Shown: piece after piece, positions 44,083-52,400 of the stretch
How the letters are laid out: each line of letters starts with the position of its first letter
Numbering within the stretch: the first letter of the stretch is position 1
Assembly: GCA_036734945.1 (NCBI GenBank)
Contig: DAIMXP010000009.1
Location: 26,905-90,904, forward strand
Source of the DNA: UBA4733 sp036734945
GTDB lineage: Bacteria > Chloroflexota > UBA4733
Reading direction: 5' to 3'
Length of the DNA stretch: 64,000 nucleotides
Translations under genes and position numbers: made by a program
The notes under the pieces: generated by a model
What the model saw: only the letters and a program-made list of their open reading frames with translations
Told to the model about the DNA's origin: nothing
Databases searched by the model: none

Positions 44083-45203
44083 GACCGTCCTCCAGCCGCC
44101 GGCGCGGTCCGTATTGCCGCGACGGCGGTAACGAGCCGCTGGCACTCCGGCAGCGTCCGCACACCGATCCGCACGTAGGCCGGCAGCCCGAAGGAGGCGC
44201 AATCGCGCACGACGCAGCCGTGCCGCAACAACTGTTGGCGGAAACGCGCGCCATCGCCGACCTCTACCAGCAGGAAGTTGGCCATCGAAGGCACGACACG
44301 CCAGCCCAGCCGGGGCAACTCGGCCAGCAGATAGGCTTTGGCCTCGCGCACCACCGCTAGGGAGCGTTCCAGATGCACCGCGTCCCCGAGGGCGGCCATT
44401 CCCGCCGCCTGCGCCGCCGCGTTGACGCTCCAGGGCGGGCGCACCTGGCGAAGCGCCTCGATCACCGGCGGCGCGGCCGCAGCGTAGCCCAGGCGCAACC
44501 CGGTCAGGGCACAGTCCTTGGTAAGGGAGCGAAGTACCACTAGCCGGCTGCCGACGATGAGATCAAGGGTAGCCGGCGGCTCTGCGACGAAGCCGATATA
44601 CGCTTCGTCCAACACTAGAAGCCCCGGCGTAGCGGCCAGAACGCGCTCAATCTCCGACCGGCGGAGCAGCACGCCGGTCGGGTTGTTGGGGTTGCAGAGG
44701 AAGACGATCTTCGGACCCAGCCGGCGGATCGCCGCACACAACGCCGGCACGTCCGGTCGAAAGTCGGCGGCGGCGTCCGCGCGCCACTCGGTCACCGCCG
44801 CGCCCATGATGCGCGCTGCCCGCGCATACTCGCCGAAGGTTGGTCCCACCACCAGGACGTGGTCGCCGGGATCCAGGTACGCCAGCGCCAGGAGCCAGAT
44901 CAACTCGCTGGAACCGTTCCCGGCGAGCAAGCAAGAGCTGTCCAGCCCGGTGTGTGCCGCCAGCGTCCGGTGCAGCGCGATGGCGTCGTCGTCCGGGTAG
45001 CGTCCGATTTCCACCGCCGCCAGCGCCTGGCGCACGGCTGGGGAAGGCCCAAGCGGGTTGGTGCTGGCGCTAAAGTCGATGACCAGTGAGCGATCTAGTC
45101 CCAGCGCCTGCAGTTCGCCGTCCGTGATGCTACCGTGGGGGCACGGCGCGAGGTTACGGAGGCGCGGGGAGGGAGGCAGCGGAGCACGGCAGTCGGCAGT
45201 CAA
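44079..45203 (-). CDS. Aminotransferase-fold threonine-phosphate decarboxylase (CobD/CobC type)
   Basis: 374 residues, fold type I PLP enzyme of the histidinol-phosphate aminotransferase group. PHGSITDGELQALG near 22, DFSASTNPLGPS near 43, FLCNPNNPTGVLLRRSE near 168-184 and the PLP lysine in LRSLTKDCALTGLRLGY near 227-243. Position between cbiB and cbiP identifies it as the enzyme that makes (R)-1-amino-2-propanol phosphate from L-threonine phosphate. The probable start is TTG overlapping the cbiB stop. Confidence 0.9.
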   Translation of the reverse strand: MTADCRAPLPPSPRLRNLAPCPHGSITDGELQALGLDRSLVIDFSASTNPLGPSPAVRQALAAVEIGRYPDDDAIALHRTLAAHTGLDSSCLLAGNGSSELIWLLALAYLDPGDHVLVVGPTFGEYARAARIMGAAVTEWRADAAADFRPDVPALCAAIRRLGPKIVFLCNPNNPTGVLLRRSEIERVLAATPGLLVLDEAYIGFVAEPPATLDLIVGSRLVVLRSLTKDCALTGLRLGYAAAAPPVIEALRQVRPPWSVNAAAQAAGMAALGDAVHLERSLAVVREAKAYLLAELPRLGWRVVPSMANFLLVEVGDGARFRQQLLRHGCVVRDCASFGLPAYVRIGVRTLPECQRLVTAVAAIRTAPAAGGRS

Positions 45204-46243
45204 CTCGGTAACTCCTTTAGCTGGCCTGCGACAGGGGGACGCCTGCGGGTGGGGTGCGCCCGCAGGCGCATCCAGTTAGATGCTTGCACCAGGTTGACCA
45301 ACACCAGAGTCAGCACCGCCACCGGTCGCACCAGACCAACCGCCGTGCCAATATCGGAAGCCTGAGGCAGCCGTGCCGGCGCGCCAAGCCGGTAGTGCCC
45401 CACCTTTTCCAGCTCTACGCCGAGCGCTCCGGCCATCCCGGCCATGGGCCAGCCGGCGTTGAGGCTGGCCGTGCGACCGTGGTCACGCCACGCTATCTGC
45501 CAGGCCGCGCATCCCCGGCTGGGACCCACCGCCAGCGCCAACAAACCGGCGCTGACGCGAGACGGGATCAGGTTGGCGGCATCGTCCAGCCGCGCGGCGG
45601 GCTTGCCCAGCCACTCGTAGGCGCCGCGGTAGCCGATCATCGCGTCCAGCGTGTTGATGCCGCGGTACACGGCGGCGCCGGGCAGGCCGAAGGCGGCGTA
45701 AGCCAGCATCGGCGCTACCAGCGCATCGCTGGCGTTTTCCGCCACGGACTCGATGGCGGCGGCTGCCACGAGCGGCGCGGCCAGAGCGGAGGCATCCCGG
45801 CTGACCAGACTGCGCAGTCCGGTACGCGCCGCGGCCAGGTCTTCGCCGACCAGGGACTGCTGCACCGCGGCCGCCGCCTCGGCCAACGCGCGCAGCGAGA
45901 GCATCGTCTTGAGCAGCCAGGCTTCTGCCAGCAGCGCCGTTGCTCCGGCAAGGCAGGCCGCGGACCGTACACCCAGGCGTGGTGTAGCCACCAGCGTCAA
46001 CCGGCGGCTGCCAAAGGCCAGCAGCGCCTCGGCGGCGCGAGCGGCCAGCCAGGCCGTGACCAGGGCCGTGAGCGTCAGCGCAGTGCCGGCTGCCAGTTCG
46101 CGCGTCGGGCTTCCCCGTCCCGCGCGCCGCTCCAGCAACGTTGCCAACCGGCCAAACCAGACCACCGGGTGGATAAATGCCGGTGGCTCACCGAAGGCCA
46201 GATCGAGCACGAGCGCCGCGGCCAGGACAGCGCTGCGTCTCAT
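45200..46243 (-). CDS. cbiB: Adenosylcobinamide-phosphate synthase
   Basis: 347 residues from the ATG at 46243, overlapping the cobS stop (ATGA); the sequence upstream in the same frame is a shadow. An integral membrane protein with DLAFGEPPAFIHPVVWFGRL near 14-33, SVAENASDALVAPMLAYAAFG near 163 and INTLDAMIGYRGAYEWLG near 190. It attaches aminopropanol phosphate to cobyric acid. Confidence 0.94.
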   Translation of the reverse strand: MRRSAVLAAALVLDLAFGEPPAFIHPVVWFGRLATLLERRAGRGSPTRELAAGTALTLTALVTAWLAARAAEALLAFGSRRLTLVATPRLGVRSAACLAGATALLAEAWLLKTMLSLRALAEAAAAVQQSLVGEDLAAARTGLRSLVSRDASALAAPLVAAAAIESVAENASDALVAPMLAYAAFGLPGAAVYRGINTLDAMIGYRGAYEWLGKPAARLDDAANLIPSRVSAGLLALAVGPSRGCAAWQIAWRDHGRTASLNAGWPMAGMAGALGVELEKVGHYRLGAPARLPQASDIGTAVGLVRPVAVLTLVLVNLVQASNWMRLRAHPTRRRPPVAGQLKELPS

Positions 46244-46983
46244 TGGAAACGCCGCTGGATGATCGCCAGCGCCAGCAGCGTCACCAGCACCACGACCTCG
46301 TTGATGGCGCCGTAGATGTCGCCGGTCAGCCCAGGCAGCTTGCGGAGCGTCGCGCAGGCCACCAGCCAGGCGGTCAGCCAGGCGACAGCCAGGAGCAGTA
46401 GCCCACGCCAGCCCAGCGCCACGCTGACAATGACCAGCGCCAGCAGCGTAGCGATGAGCAACTCGCGCCGGCCGGCGCCCTGGGTGAAAGCGGCCCCCAG
46501 ACCTTCCGCGCGTGCGTAGGGGAAAGAGACGGTGGCGTAGACCATCGCCCAGCGGCCGAGGGTCGTCATAGCGATGATGCCGCCGGTGCGCAGCAGACCC
46601 GTCAGGCTGCTGAGGCAGGCGAACTGCAACAGCAGCACCAGCACGCCACCGCTGACGCCGTAGCTGCCGACACGGCTGTCGCGCATGATCGCCAGGCGCT
46701 CCAGCGGCGTCCGCCAGACGAACAGCCCGTCGCAACTATCCATCAAGCCGTCCAGGTGCAGCCCGCCGGTGAGCAAGGCCAGGGCGGACAGCACCAGCGC
46801 GGCGCTCACGGTCGGCGGCAGCACGAACTGCGCCGCCAGGTCCAGCATCGCCGCCACAGCGCCGAGGCAGGCGCCGACCAGCGGGAAGTACGCCCGCGAA
46901 CGCTGGAGATCGTCCGGTGAAGCCATCCGGTCCGTGTCGACCGGCAGCACCGTCAGGAACTGAAACGCCTCACGCAGCGCCAC
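46240..46983 (-). CDS. cobS: Adenosylcobinamide-GDP ribazoletransferase (cobalamin synthase)
   Basis: 247 residues with several membrane helices. It begins ALREAFQFLTVLPVD (family N-terminus), then ARAYFPLVGACLGAV-type residues and the active-site Asp cluster in GGLHLDGLMDSCDGLF near 72-87. It joins adenosylcobinamide-GDP with alpha-ribazole, the final step fed by BluB-CobT. GTG start; a 77-base gap to cobO contains very short overlapping ORFs. Confidence 0.94.
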   Translation of the reverse strand: MALREAFQFLTVLPVDTDRMASPDDLQRSRAYFPLVGACLGAVAAMLDLAAQFVLPPTVSAALVLSALALLTGGLHLDGLMDSCDGLFVWRTPLERLAIMRDSRVGSYGVSGGVLVLLLQFACLSSLTGLLRTGGIIAMTTLGRWAMVYATVSFPYARAEGLGAAFTQGAGRRELLIATLLALVIVSVALGWRGLLLLAVAWLTAWLVACATLRKLPGLTGDIYGAINEVVVLVTLLALAIIQRRFQ

Positions 46984-47060
46984 GGGTTCTTCTCAGTCGC
47001 GAACTCATGGAACTGGACGCCGCCGGTTCCCGGCGACCGTGCCTTCGCCGCTGACCCGCA

Positions 47061-47687
47061 TCAGAACTCGATCCCCTTCTGCGCTTTCACGCCGCTCTTG
47101 TACGGATGTTTGACCATGCGCATCTCCGTGACGAGATCGGCAAACTCGATCAACTCGTCCGGCGCGTCGCGGCCGGTGATGACCACGTGGAGATTGGCTG
47201 GTCGCTTGGCCAACACGTCCAGCACTTCGGTCAGGTCCAGCCAACCGAACTTGAAGCAGTAGGTCATCTCATCCATGATGACAACATCGTAGTTGCCGCT
47301 CTCGATAAGGTCGCGGCAACGTTGCCAGCACTGTTGCGCCAGGGTGCGGTCGTGTTCGATGTCCTTGCTCATCCAGGTGAAGCCGTCGCCCAGCGGGATG
47401 ATCTCGACGCCCATTTTACGCGCCGCCTTGACTTCGCCCCAGTTGCCCGTTTGCGCTTTGAGGAACTGGAGCATCACCACGCGCATGTTCTGGCCCCAGG
47501 CGCGCAAGAGCAGGCCGAGCGCCGCTGTCGTCTTCCCCTTGCCTTTGCCGGTGTTGACGATCACCAGACTCTGACTATGACGATCCGGCCGGCGGCGGTG
47601 TTGCTCCTGGTCTGCCCGCTGGGCCGCCCGCCCTTCCTCGCTCAGGTCGTAGATTGACGGCTCGTCCACAGTTTCAGCCATGCTCAT
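47061..47687 (-). CDS. cobO: Corrinoid adenosyltransferase (CobA/CobO/BtuR)
   Basis: 208 residues from the ATG at 47687, which overlaps the stop of the upstream BtuF-like gene; the longer frame is a shadow. P-loop VNTGKGKGKTTAALG near 43-57, then RVVMLQFLKAQTGNWGE, VVIMDEMTYCFKFGWLD near 138 and VVITGRDAPDELIEFADLVT near 168. It adds the adenosyl group from ATP to cob(I)yrinic acid derivatives. Confidence 0.95.
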   Translation of the reverse strand: MSMAETVDEPSIYDLSEEGRAAQRADQEQHRRRPDRHSQSLVIVNTGKGKGKTTAALGLLLRAWGQNMRVVMLQFLKAQTGNWGEVKAARKMGVEIIPLGDGFTWMSKDIEHDRTLAQQCWQRCRDLIESGNYDVVIMDEMTYCFKFGWLDLTEVLDVLAKRPANLHVVITGRDAPDELIEFADLVTEMRMVKHPYKSGVKAQKGIEF

Positions 47688-48481
47688 CCGTCCCTTCTGC
47701 CTTGCTCTGGATGGAGCAGCGACGCCAGTAACTCTAACCCGTCGGCCAGGCGCGGTCCTGGCCGGGCGAAGTAGGCCTCCGGCACCACATGGACGCGACC
47801 GGACTGCACCGCCGGCGCCGACTCCCAACCCGGCCTGCCCGCGACACGCTCCGCTGTTGGGGGCGTGCGTGCCCCGCACCAGCAGGCCAGGATCACCTCG
47901 GGCCGGCGCGCCAGCACCTCTTCCACCTGCACTTTGGCGCTCTCTTCCGCGCGATCAGCGAAGACGTTTTCGCCGCCGGCCATTGTGATGATGCGGGTCA
48001 TCCAACTCTTGCCGGCGGCGGCCACCAGCGGCTGAGGGTACCACTCCCAGTACACCCGCGGTCGCCCCGCCAGCGCCGCGACACGCTGCTGCACCGCCGC
48101 CAACTTTGCGTGCATCTGCTCGACCAGTTCCTCGGCGCGTTGTCCCCGGCCTGTCGCTGCACCGAGGCGGCGGATGTTCTCGAAGATACTCTCCAGGCCG
48201 ACCGGCTCGACGGCCACGTAGGGCAGGCCGGCGACCTCCAGACGCGGGATGTTGCGCTCCATGCCGGGGATGGAAAGGCAGGCAACGACGAGATCAGGGC
48301 GCAGCGCCGTCACCGCCGCAAAGTCGATAGCCAGTTCACGTCCGACTTTGGGCAGCGTCTTGACGGCGGGCGGGTAGTCGGACCAGGTATCCACGCCGAC
48401 GAGTTGCTCCGTCAGTCCCAGCTCGCAGAGTATCTCCGTGTTGCTGGCGGAGAGCGAGACGATGCGCTGCGGGCTGCTCAC
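47684..48481 (-). CDS. BtuF-like cobalamin-binding protein without signal peptide
   Basis: 265 residues of the BtuF/FhuD helical-backbone binding fold: RIVSLSASNTEILCELGL, then VGVDTWSDYPP, LRPDLVVACLSIPGMERNI and PEAYFARPGPRLADGLELLA at the end. The N-terminus (SSPQRIVSL) begins straight with the fold and shows no signal sequence or lipobox. It may therefore be cytosolic, possibly a corrinoid-handling protein rather than a transport component. Overlaps both neighbours by 4 bases. Confidence 0.85.
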   Translation of the reverse strand: MSSPQRIVSLSASNTEILCELGLTEQLVGVDTWSDYPPAVKTLPKVGRELAIDFAAVTALRPDLVVACLSIPGMERNIPRLEVAGLPYVAVEPVGLESIFENIRRLGAATGRGQRAEELVEQMHAKLAAVQQRVAALAGRPRVYWEWYPQPLVAAAGKSWMTRIITMAGGENVFADRAEESAKVQVEEVLARRPEVILACWCGARTPPTAERVAGRPGWESAPAVQSGRVHVVPEAYFARPGPRLADGLELLASLLHPEQGRRDG

Positions 48482-49611
48482 TGGAACAACTCCGGATGGA
48501 TCAGCTTGGCCATCGCCAGGAGACCTTCGGCCAGACGCGGCCCCGGTCGGCTGACAAGGTTGTCGTCGATCGGGTAGACCTTCTGGTCCTTGACGGCGCT
48601 CAACGTGGACCAGCCCGGCCGCTTTGCCACGCCGGCGGCCGTCGCGCCGTAGGCGGTGTCGTTCAGGATGATGATTTGCGGGTCGGCGGCCACCAGCGCC
48701 TCCAGGCCGAGCTGCGGGTACTGGCTCTTGGCGTCGTGCGCGATGTTGCTGCCGCCGGCCATCGTCACGATGGCGTCGATGAAGGAGCCGGGACCAACTG
48801 AAAAGATCTTGGTCGGGTCGGAGGCGTCCAGTTCGATGAAGACGCGCGGCTTGCCGGTGGTAGCGGCAGTCTTCGTCGTCACCTTGCTCACTTGCTGCTG
48901 CATGCCGGCGACCGTCTTCTGGGCCGCCGGAACCGCATCGACGATCAGACCAACGAGGTCGATGTCGTGGTAGACGCCGGAGAAGTCGTGGGCATCGAGA
49001 TAGACTACGGGTATGTGCAGCGTCCGCAGTTGCTGGATGAGATCAGCGGCATTGGACGGCGTCGCCAGCACCAGGTCCGGGTGGTAAGCTGTGACGACCT
49101 CCAGGCTGGGTTTGAGGCCCTTGATCAGCGCCTTGCTCTTCGCCTCCGGCGGGTAGTCGTCGTACTGCGTACCGGCGACCAGATCATCGCCAGCGCCGAT
49201 GGCGTAGAGGATTTCCGTACTGCTCGGCACCAGAGAAACGATGTGCGTCGGCTTGCTGGCGAACGTGACGCTGGTGCCTTGATCGTCCTTCACTGTCAGC
49301 GGGTAGCTGGTCACGGCTGCCAGAGTACCGCTACTCGTTGTGGCGGCAATGGACGCGCTGGATGTCGCCGCCGACGTCGTGGCGGACGACGAGGCTGAGG
49401 TCGTGACGACCGCAGTGCTGGAGACTGACGAGGTGGATGTTGTTGCGACCCTCGAGATTGCAGGTGACGTGGCAGCGGCGGTGCTTAAGGCAGCCGACAC
49501 CGATGCCGTCGCCGCGGCGGCTGGGCTCTGGACGCTGGTAGCGACAGCACCGCCGCAGCCGGAGAGTAGGAAGACGCTAAGGAATATAAGACGGGTCAAC
49601 ACAGAACGCAC
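48478..49611 (-). CDS. btuF: Cobalamin-binding lipoprotein BtuF
   Basis: 377 residues from the GTG at 49611 (RBS GAAGGGA), chosen because it yields a proper lipoprotein signal, LTRLIFLSVFLLSGCGG, with the lipidated Cys near 20. The longer frame would start inside the riboswitch region. A Ser/Thr/Ala/Val linker of about 90 residues precedes the periplasmic-binding fold (HIVSLVPSSTEILYAIG near 152, HPDLVLATPSNA, LVSRPGPRLAEGLLAMAKL at the end). It captures B12 or precursors. First gene of the operon; no BtuC/BtuD nearby. Confidence 0.9.
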   Translation of the reverse strand: MRSVLTRLIFLSVFLLSGCGGAVATSVQSPAAAATASVSAALSTAAATSPAISRVATTSTSSVSSTAVVTTSASSSATTSAATSSASIAATTSSGTLAAVTSYPLTVKDDQGTSVTFASKPTHIVSLVPSSTEILYAIGAGDDLVAGTQYDDYPPEAKSKALIKGLKPSLEVVTAYHPDLVLATPSNAADLIQQLRTLHIPVVYLDAHDFSGVYHDIDLVGLIVDAVPAAQKTVAGMQQQVSKVTTKTAATTGKPRVFIELDASDPTKIFSVGPGSFIDAIVTMAGGSNIAHDAKSQYPQLGLEALVAADPQIIILNDTAYGATAAGVAKRPGWSTLSAVKDQKVYPIDDNLVSRPGPRLAEGLLAMAKLIHPELFQ

Positions 49612-49729
49612 GAGAAAAGGTCCCTTCACATCCGAACACGCGAGCACCGCACGGTAGGCAGTGACACCAGCGGGGAGGTACGGGGACATCAGGGGGAGTC
49701 GAACACAGCAAGGCACCCTTTCACTCGAA

Positions 49730-49875
49730 GGCGCGACAGGTACGCAAGGGACGGCATTCTGACTGACGGCGAATTGCTCCGCCGCTCACAGTTGCGGGAC
49801 AGCTCCAGACTCGCACCGGATTTCCCGTTTATAGCTCCGCGTTAGCCGCGAAGCCCCTTGCGATCTCTCTTCAAT
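49730..49875 (-). ncRNA. Cobalamin riboswitch upstream of btuF
   Basis: On the minus strand, from about 49828 down: GGGAAATCCGGTGCGAGTC, CTGTCCCGCAACTGTGAGC, then CAGTCAGAATGCCGTCCCTT, the conserved aptamer core and B12 box. CCTTCGAGTGAAAGG follows at 49718-49732, the same hairpin sequence as after the cobN riboswitch. It should repress the btuF-to-cobU operon when B12 is plentiful. Confidence 0.92.
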
Positions 49876-50340
49876 TCCAGCACAGTGTAACGGGCGATTG
49901 GGTGGGACGCCAATAGCAGTTCGCGTCGGACGCTGGGCAGGGTCGGGGACCGTCAATACTGTCTGAATTCTTACCGTGACTCGCGTGGCCCACGAAAACG
50001 CGGCATGGCCCGCCTAGCTAGCAGGGGTTCCTTCTATAGCGTTTCCCTGAACGGGCATTGCCGGCCTCGTGGGCTGCTCGCTCCACGGCCGCGCTACGCG
50101 CGCCGGCGGACTGCCGCAAACCCTACCCGCCCCAGTAGCCGGGACGCCTTCGCTCGACAGGCCATGCCGCTGTCTTCGTACTGGAGTGTACCGTAGAGCC
50201 GCGTTAAGTCAACAAACGGGGGATGCCATGGCAACGGGGTGAGGCGGCGATCAGCAGAACACATAACACAGTGAGCCATCAAACAGGCAGACACGACGGC
50301 CCGAACTGACAGGCAACGGCGCAGGTCTTATCTGCCGATC
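49876..50340. other. Intergenic region, no gene seen
   Basis: About 465 bases upstream of the btuF riboswitch and before the DUF5131 remnant. The minus-strand promoter for the riboswitch must be near 49880-49900, where TACACT occurs at the expected place without a clear -35. No coding frame or RNA gene is convincing. Confidence 0.4.
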
Positions 50341-50454
50341 ATGTGGACCAACGCCACTTGGGGGCCGGTCACCGGTTGCACGAAGGTCAGCCCTGGCTGC
50401 GATCACTGTTACGCAGAACGGCTGGCGCATCGCCTGAAGGCCATGGGCGGTTGA
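50341..50454 (+). pseudogene. DUF5131 (phage Gp37/Gp68-like) N-terminal fragment
   Basis: 37 codons: MWTNATWGPVTGCTKVSPGC then DHCYAERLAHRLKAMG, carrying the three-Cys motif C-x7-C-x2-C of the family. It stops where it meets the first copy of the 187-bp direct repeat (50448). The matching C-terminal piece lies about 890 bases downstream. Confidence 0.75.
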
Positions 50455-50634
50455 TTTGGCGAGGCTGGTTGACAAGCCCGAGGATACGCTGATCCGTTCC
50501 AGACTCGAGGGGACAAGGATTGGTGAACTCTCTGCCGTCGTACCCTTCGGCATGGGCCTGACGGTCACCCATTGTCCGGCTTTTGAAAACTGGGCCCCTA
50601 CCGAAATCCGAGGAGCCCGCACACAAGCGGAGTG
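50448..50634 (+). repeat. 187-bp direct repeat, copy 1 (truncated gene fragment)
   Basis: Base-for-base copy of 52144-52330 at a constant offset of 1696, with about four mismatches. It encodes DLARLVDKPEDTLIRSRLEG and onwards from the gene at 52002-52400, then hits a TGA where copy 2 has TGC. Confidence 0.9.
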
Positions 50635-50715
50635 AGAGCGGAACCATTGCTGGGTCCGTTGGATGGACTGAATCTGCCTCGTTGATGTCGTGTTGACTTG
50701 ACACGAGCACCAGAA

Positions 50716-50734
50716 CATACGAAAAATGCGTATG
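50716..50734. promoter_or_regulatory. Palindromic operator-like site and promoter for the toxin-antitoxin chimera
   Basis: CATACG (50716-50721) and CGTATG (50729-50734) form an inverted repeat with a 7-base spacer. TTGACT at 50693-50698 is 17 bases upstream of CATACG, so the palindrome overlaps the likely -10 and the start codon. This is the usual layout for autoregulation by an antitoxin. Confidence 0.45.
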
Positions 50735-51238
50735 ATGGCAGGCGACGATTGGACACTGGAGTTCTACACCGTCCCTTCTGGGGAGAGTCCGGTCGCGGCG
50801 TTTCTGGATCAAGTGGATGAGAAGACCCGAACGCGCTTTCGCTGGTCAATGGAACAGTTGCGCGTGCGCAATATTCAGGCACCGGAACGCGCAGAATCCG
50901 AAAGAACGGATGGCGCGCGAGCCTATGACGAGTATTGGGAAAAGCAGATGGCCGTTCCTCAGTTTCAGGCGGTCTACGAAGAAGAGGCGGCCAAAAAGGA
51001 GTTATGGCTGCAACTGGCGGAAGCGCGGCAACAGGCCGGGCTGACACAACAGCAGGTGGCCGACCGCCTGGAGGTTTCCCAGGCGCAGGTGGCGCGCATC
51101 GAGAAGCGCGGCTACGATGCCTACACGCTCAACACGCTACGCCGCTATGTGCAGGCGTTGGGCGAAGGCTATACGCTGCGCGTCAGTGTCCAGTCGCCCG
51201 CGCCGACGAGCGAGCGGCGTGAGGCCGTCCATGCCTGA
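50726..51238 (+). CDS. Chimera of HigB/Gp49-type toxin N-terminus and XRE-family antitoxin
   Basis: 170 residues. Residues about 7-53 match the N-terminal third of a phage-derived Gp49/HigB toxin (WTLEFYTVPSGESPVAAFLD). From about residue 60 the sequence is a full XRE antitoxin: ARAYDEYWEKQMAVPQFQ, then KELWLQLAEARQQAGLTQQQ, VADRLEVSQAQVARIEKRGY and TLNTLRRYVQALGEGYTL. The toxin's catalytic C-terminal half is missing, so an in-frame deletion seems to have joined the two genes. DNA binding is probably kept, toxicity lost. Confidence 0.75.
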   Translation: MRMMAGDDWTLEFYTVPSGESPVAAFLDQVDEKTRTRFRWSMEQLRVRNIQAPERAESERTDGARAYDEYWEKQMAVPQFQAVYEEEAAKKELWLQLAEARQQAGLTQQQVADRLEVSQAQVARIEKRGYDAYTLNTLRRYVQALGEGYTLRVSVQSPAPTSERREAVHA

Positions 51239-51337
51239 TGTCGGGAGCACCACCCCAGGGAGAAGCTATTTCAATTTTCTTATCAGCGCCTGAAAGCGAC
51301 GATGATCGCCTGGGACGCTACTGGACTCGCCAGCCAC

Positions 51338-51452
51338 ACGGGTATCCACTGGCTCATCAGCGGCGGCGAAGGCGGCCCCGGCTTTCGTGCCTGCAACGAA
51401 GCCTGGGTGCGGGACCTCCGCGATCGTTGCATTGCAGGCGGAGTCGCCGAAG
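51338..51452 (+). pseudogene. DUF5131 C-terminal fragment
   Basis: GIHWLISGGEGGPGFRACNE then AWVRDLRDRCIAGGVA matches the intact DUF5131 protein at 54262-55050 (GIHWLIAGGESGPNF, then SWIRELRDRC), but the preceding 140 or so residues and the usual FFFKQ end are absent. Together with 50341-50454 it is the remnant of one disrupted gene. Confidence 0.7.
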
Positions 51453-51535
51453 CGGTGCGTTCTCTCTCGCCTCCAAGGCGTCAACGGCACAATCCCATGG
51501 GATAATCCTCTCCTGACCATGCAAAGGGATCTATA

Positions 51536-52009
51536 GTGGCTGTCGATCAGATACCGGATTGGCGGCAGGTTGCGCTGTTGGCCGAGTCGGTTCAGGAGTG
51601 GCTACAGTCGATGCCGGAACTCACACCTGCACTTTGCCGATTGGATGAACTTGCGAAGATCGATCGAGACAACTATCCCTATGGGGGAGAGCACACGTCT
51701 GAGCGAGCCGTTATGGCGGCGAAGACCTTCCTGATGCTTGCCAATGTGCGTTACCGCGAGTCAGTCGGTGCCGGAATCGTCCCGTACTTCATTGGCCCAG
51801 TTCCGGACGGCGGGGTGCAACTGAAATGGCGGACCACGCCGGCTCAACTCTGGCTGGTGTTTCACCCACTTGGTGGTTACGGTTACCTGTTCGAGGACAG
51901 GACGCAGCCGGGCGCCTTTGAGGAGAGCGACGATATTCCGCTTCAGGAAGCGCTCAGTCTCATCGGTAAGGCACTTTTGCCCCGCGTGCGAGCGGCTGGC
52001 GGTGTTTGA
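51536..52009 (+). CDS. Hypothetical protein, first of a coupled pair
   Basis: 157 residues from a GTG with AAGGGAT upstream. The N-terminal half is helical and acidic (VALLAESVQEWLQSMPELTP); the C-terminal half is more strand-like (IPDWRQ at the start, then GGVQLKWRTTPAQLWLVFHP and GGYGYLFED). No signal peptide or membrane helix; family not recognised. It overlaps the following gene by 8 bases, so the two are probably one unit lying beside the defence-like island. Confidence 0.6.
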   Translation: MAVDQIPDWRQVALLAESVQEWLQSMPELTPALCRLDELAKIDRDNYPYGGEHTSERAVMAAKTFLMLANVRYRESVGAGIVPYFIGPVPDGGVQLKWRTTPAQLWLVFHPLGGYGYLFEDRTQPGAFEESDDIPLQEALSLIGKALLPRVRAAGGV

Positions 52010-52400
52010 ACAAGCGCAAGAGGTGGTCACGCCGAGTGACTCATTGTATCGCCTCGTCTCTCCCGACTACATCGAACCCGATGGGCATGTGAACCTCTTT
52101 GCCTACTGCTACAGGAAGAGTAGAAAACCCGATCCGGCGGTCTCGGTTGATTTGGCGAGGCTGGTTGACAAGCCCGAGGATACGCTGATCCGTTCCAGAC
52201 TCGAGGGGACAAGGATTGGTGAACTCTCTGCCGTCGTACCCTTCGGCATGGGCCTGACGGTCACCCACTGTCCGGCTTTTGACAACTGGGCCCACACCGA
52301 AATCCGAGGAGCCCGCACACAAGCGGAGTGCGAACAGATGGCGAGAGCAACGAACATACGGCACGAGCGTCGGACCAACGACGGCATCAGCTACGATTAG
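52002..52400 (+). CDS. Hypothetical protein, second of a coupled pair
   Basis: 132 residues from the GTG at 52002, overlapping the previous stop. Soluble and strand-rich: SDSLYRLVSPDYIEPDGHVN, FAYCYRKSRKPDPAVSVDLA and VVPFGMGLTVTHCPAF. Family not recognised. A 187-bp part of this gene is duplicated upstream at 50448-50634. Confidence 0.6.
   Translation: MFEQAQEVVTPSDSLYRLVSPDYIEPDGHVNLFAYCYRKSRKPDPAVSVDLARLVDKPEDTLIRSRLEGTRIGELSAVVPFGMGLTVTHCPAFDNWAHTEIRGARTQAECEQMARATNIRHERRTNDGISYD
52144..52330 (+). repeat. 187-bp direct repeat, copy 2 (inside an intact gene)
   Basis: Source-like copy of the repeat at 50448-50634; it lies within the hypothetical gene 52002-52400, while the other copy is a fragment. 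Confidence 0.9.
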
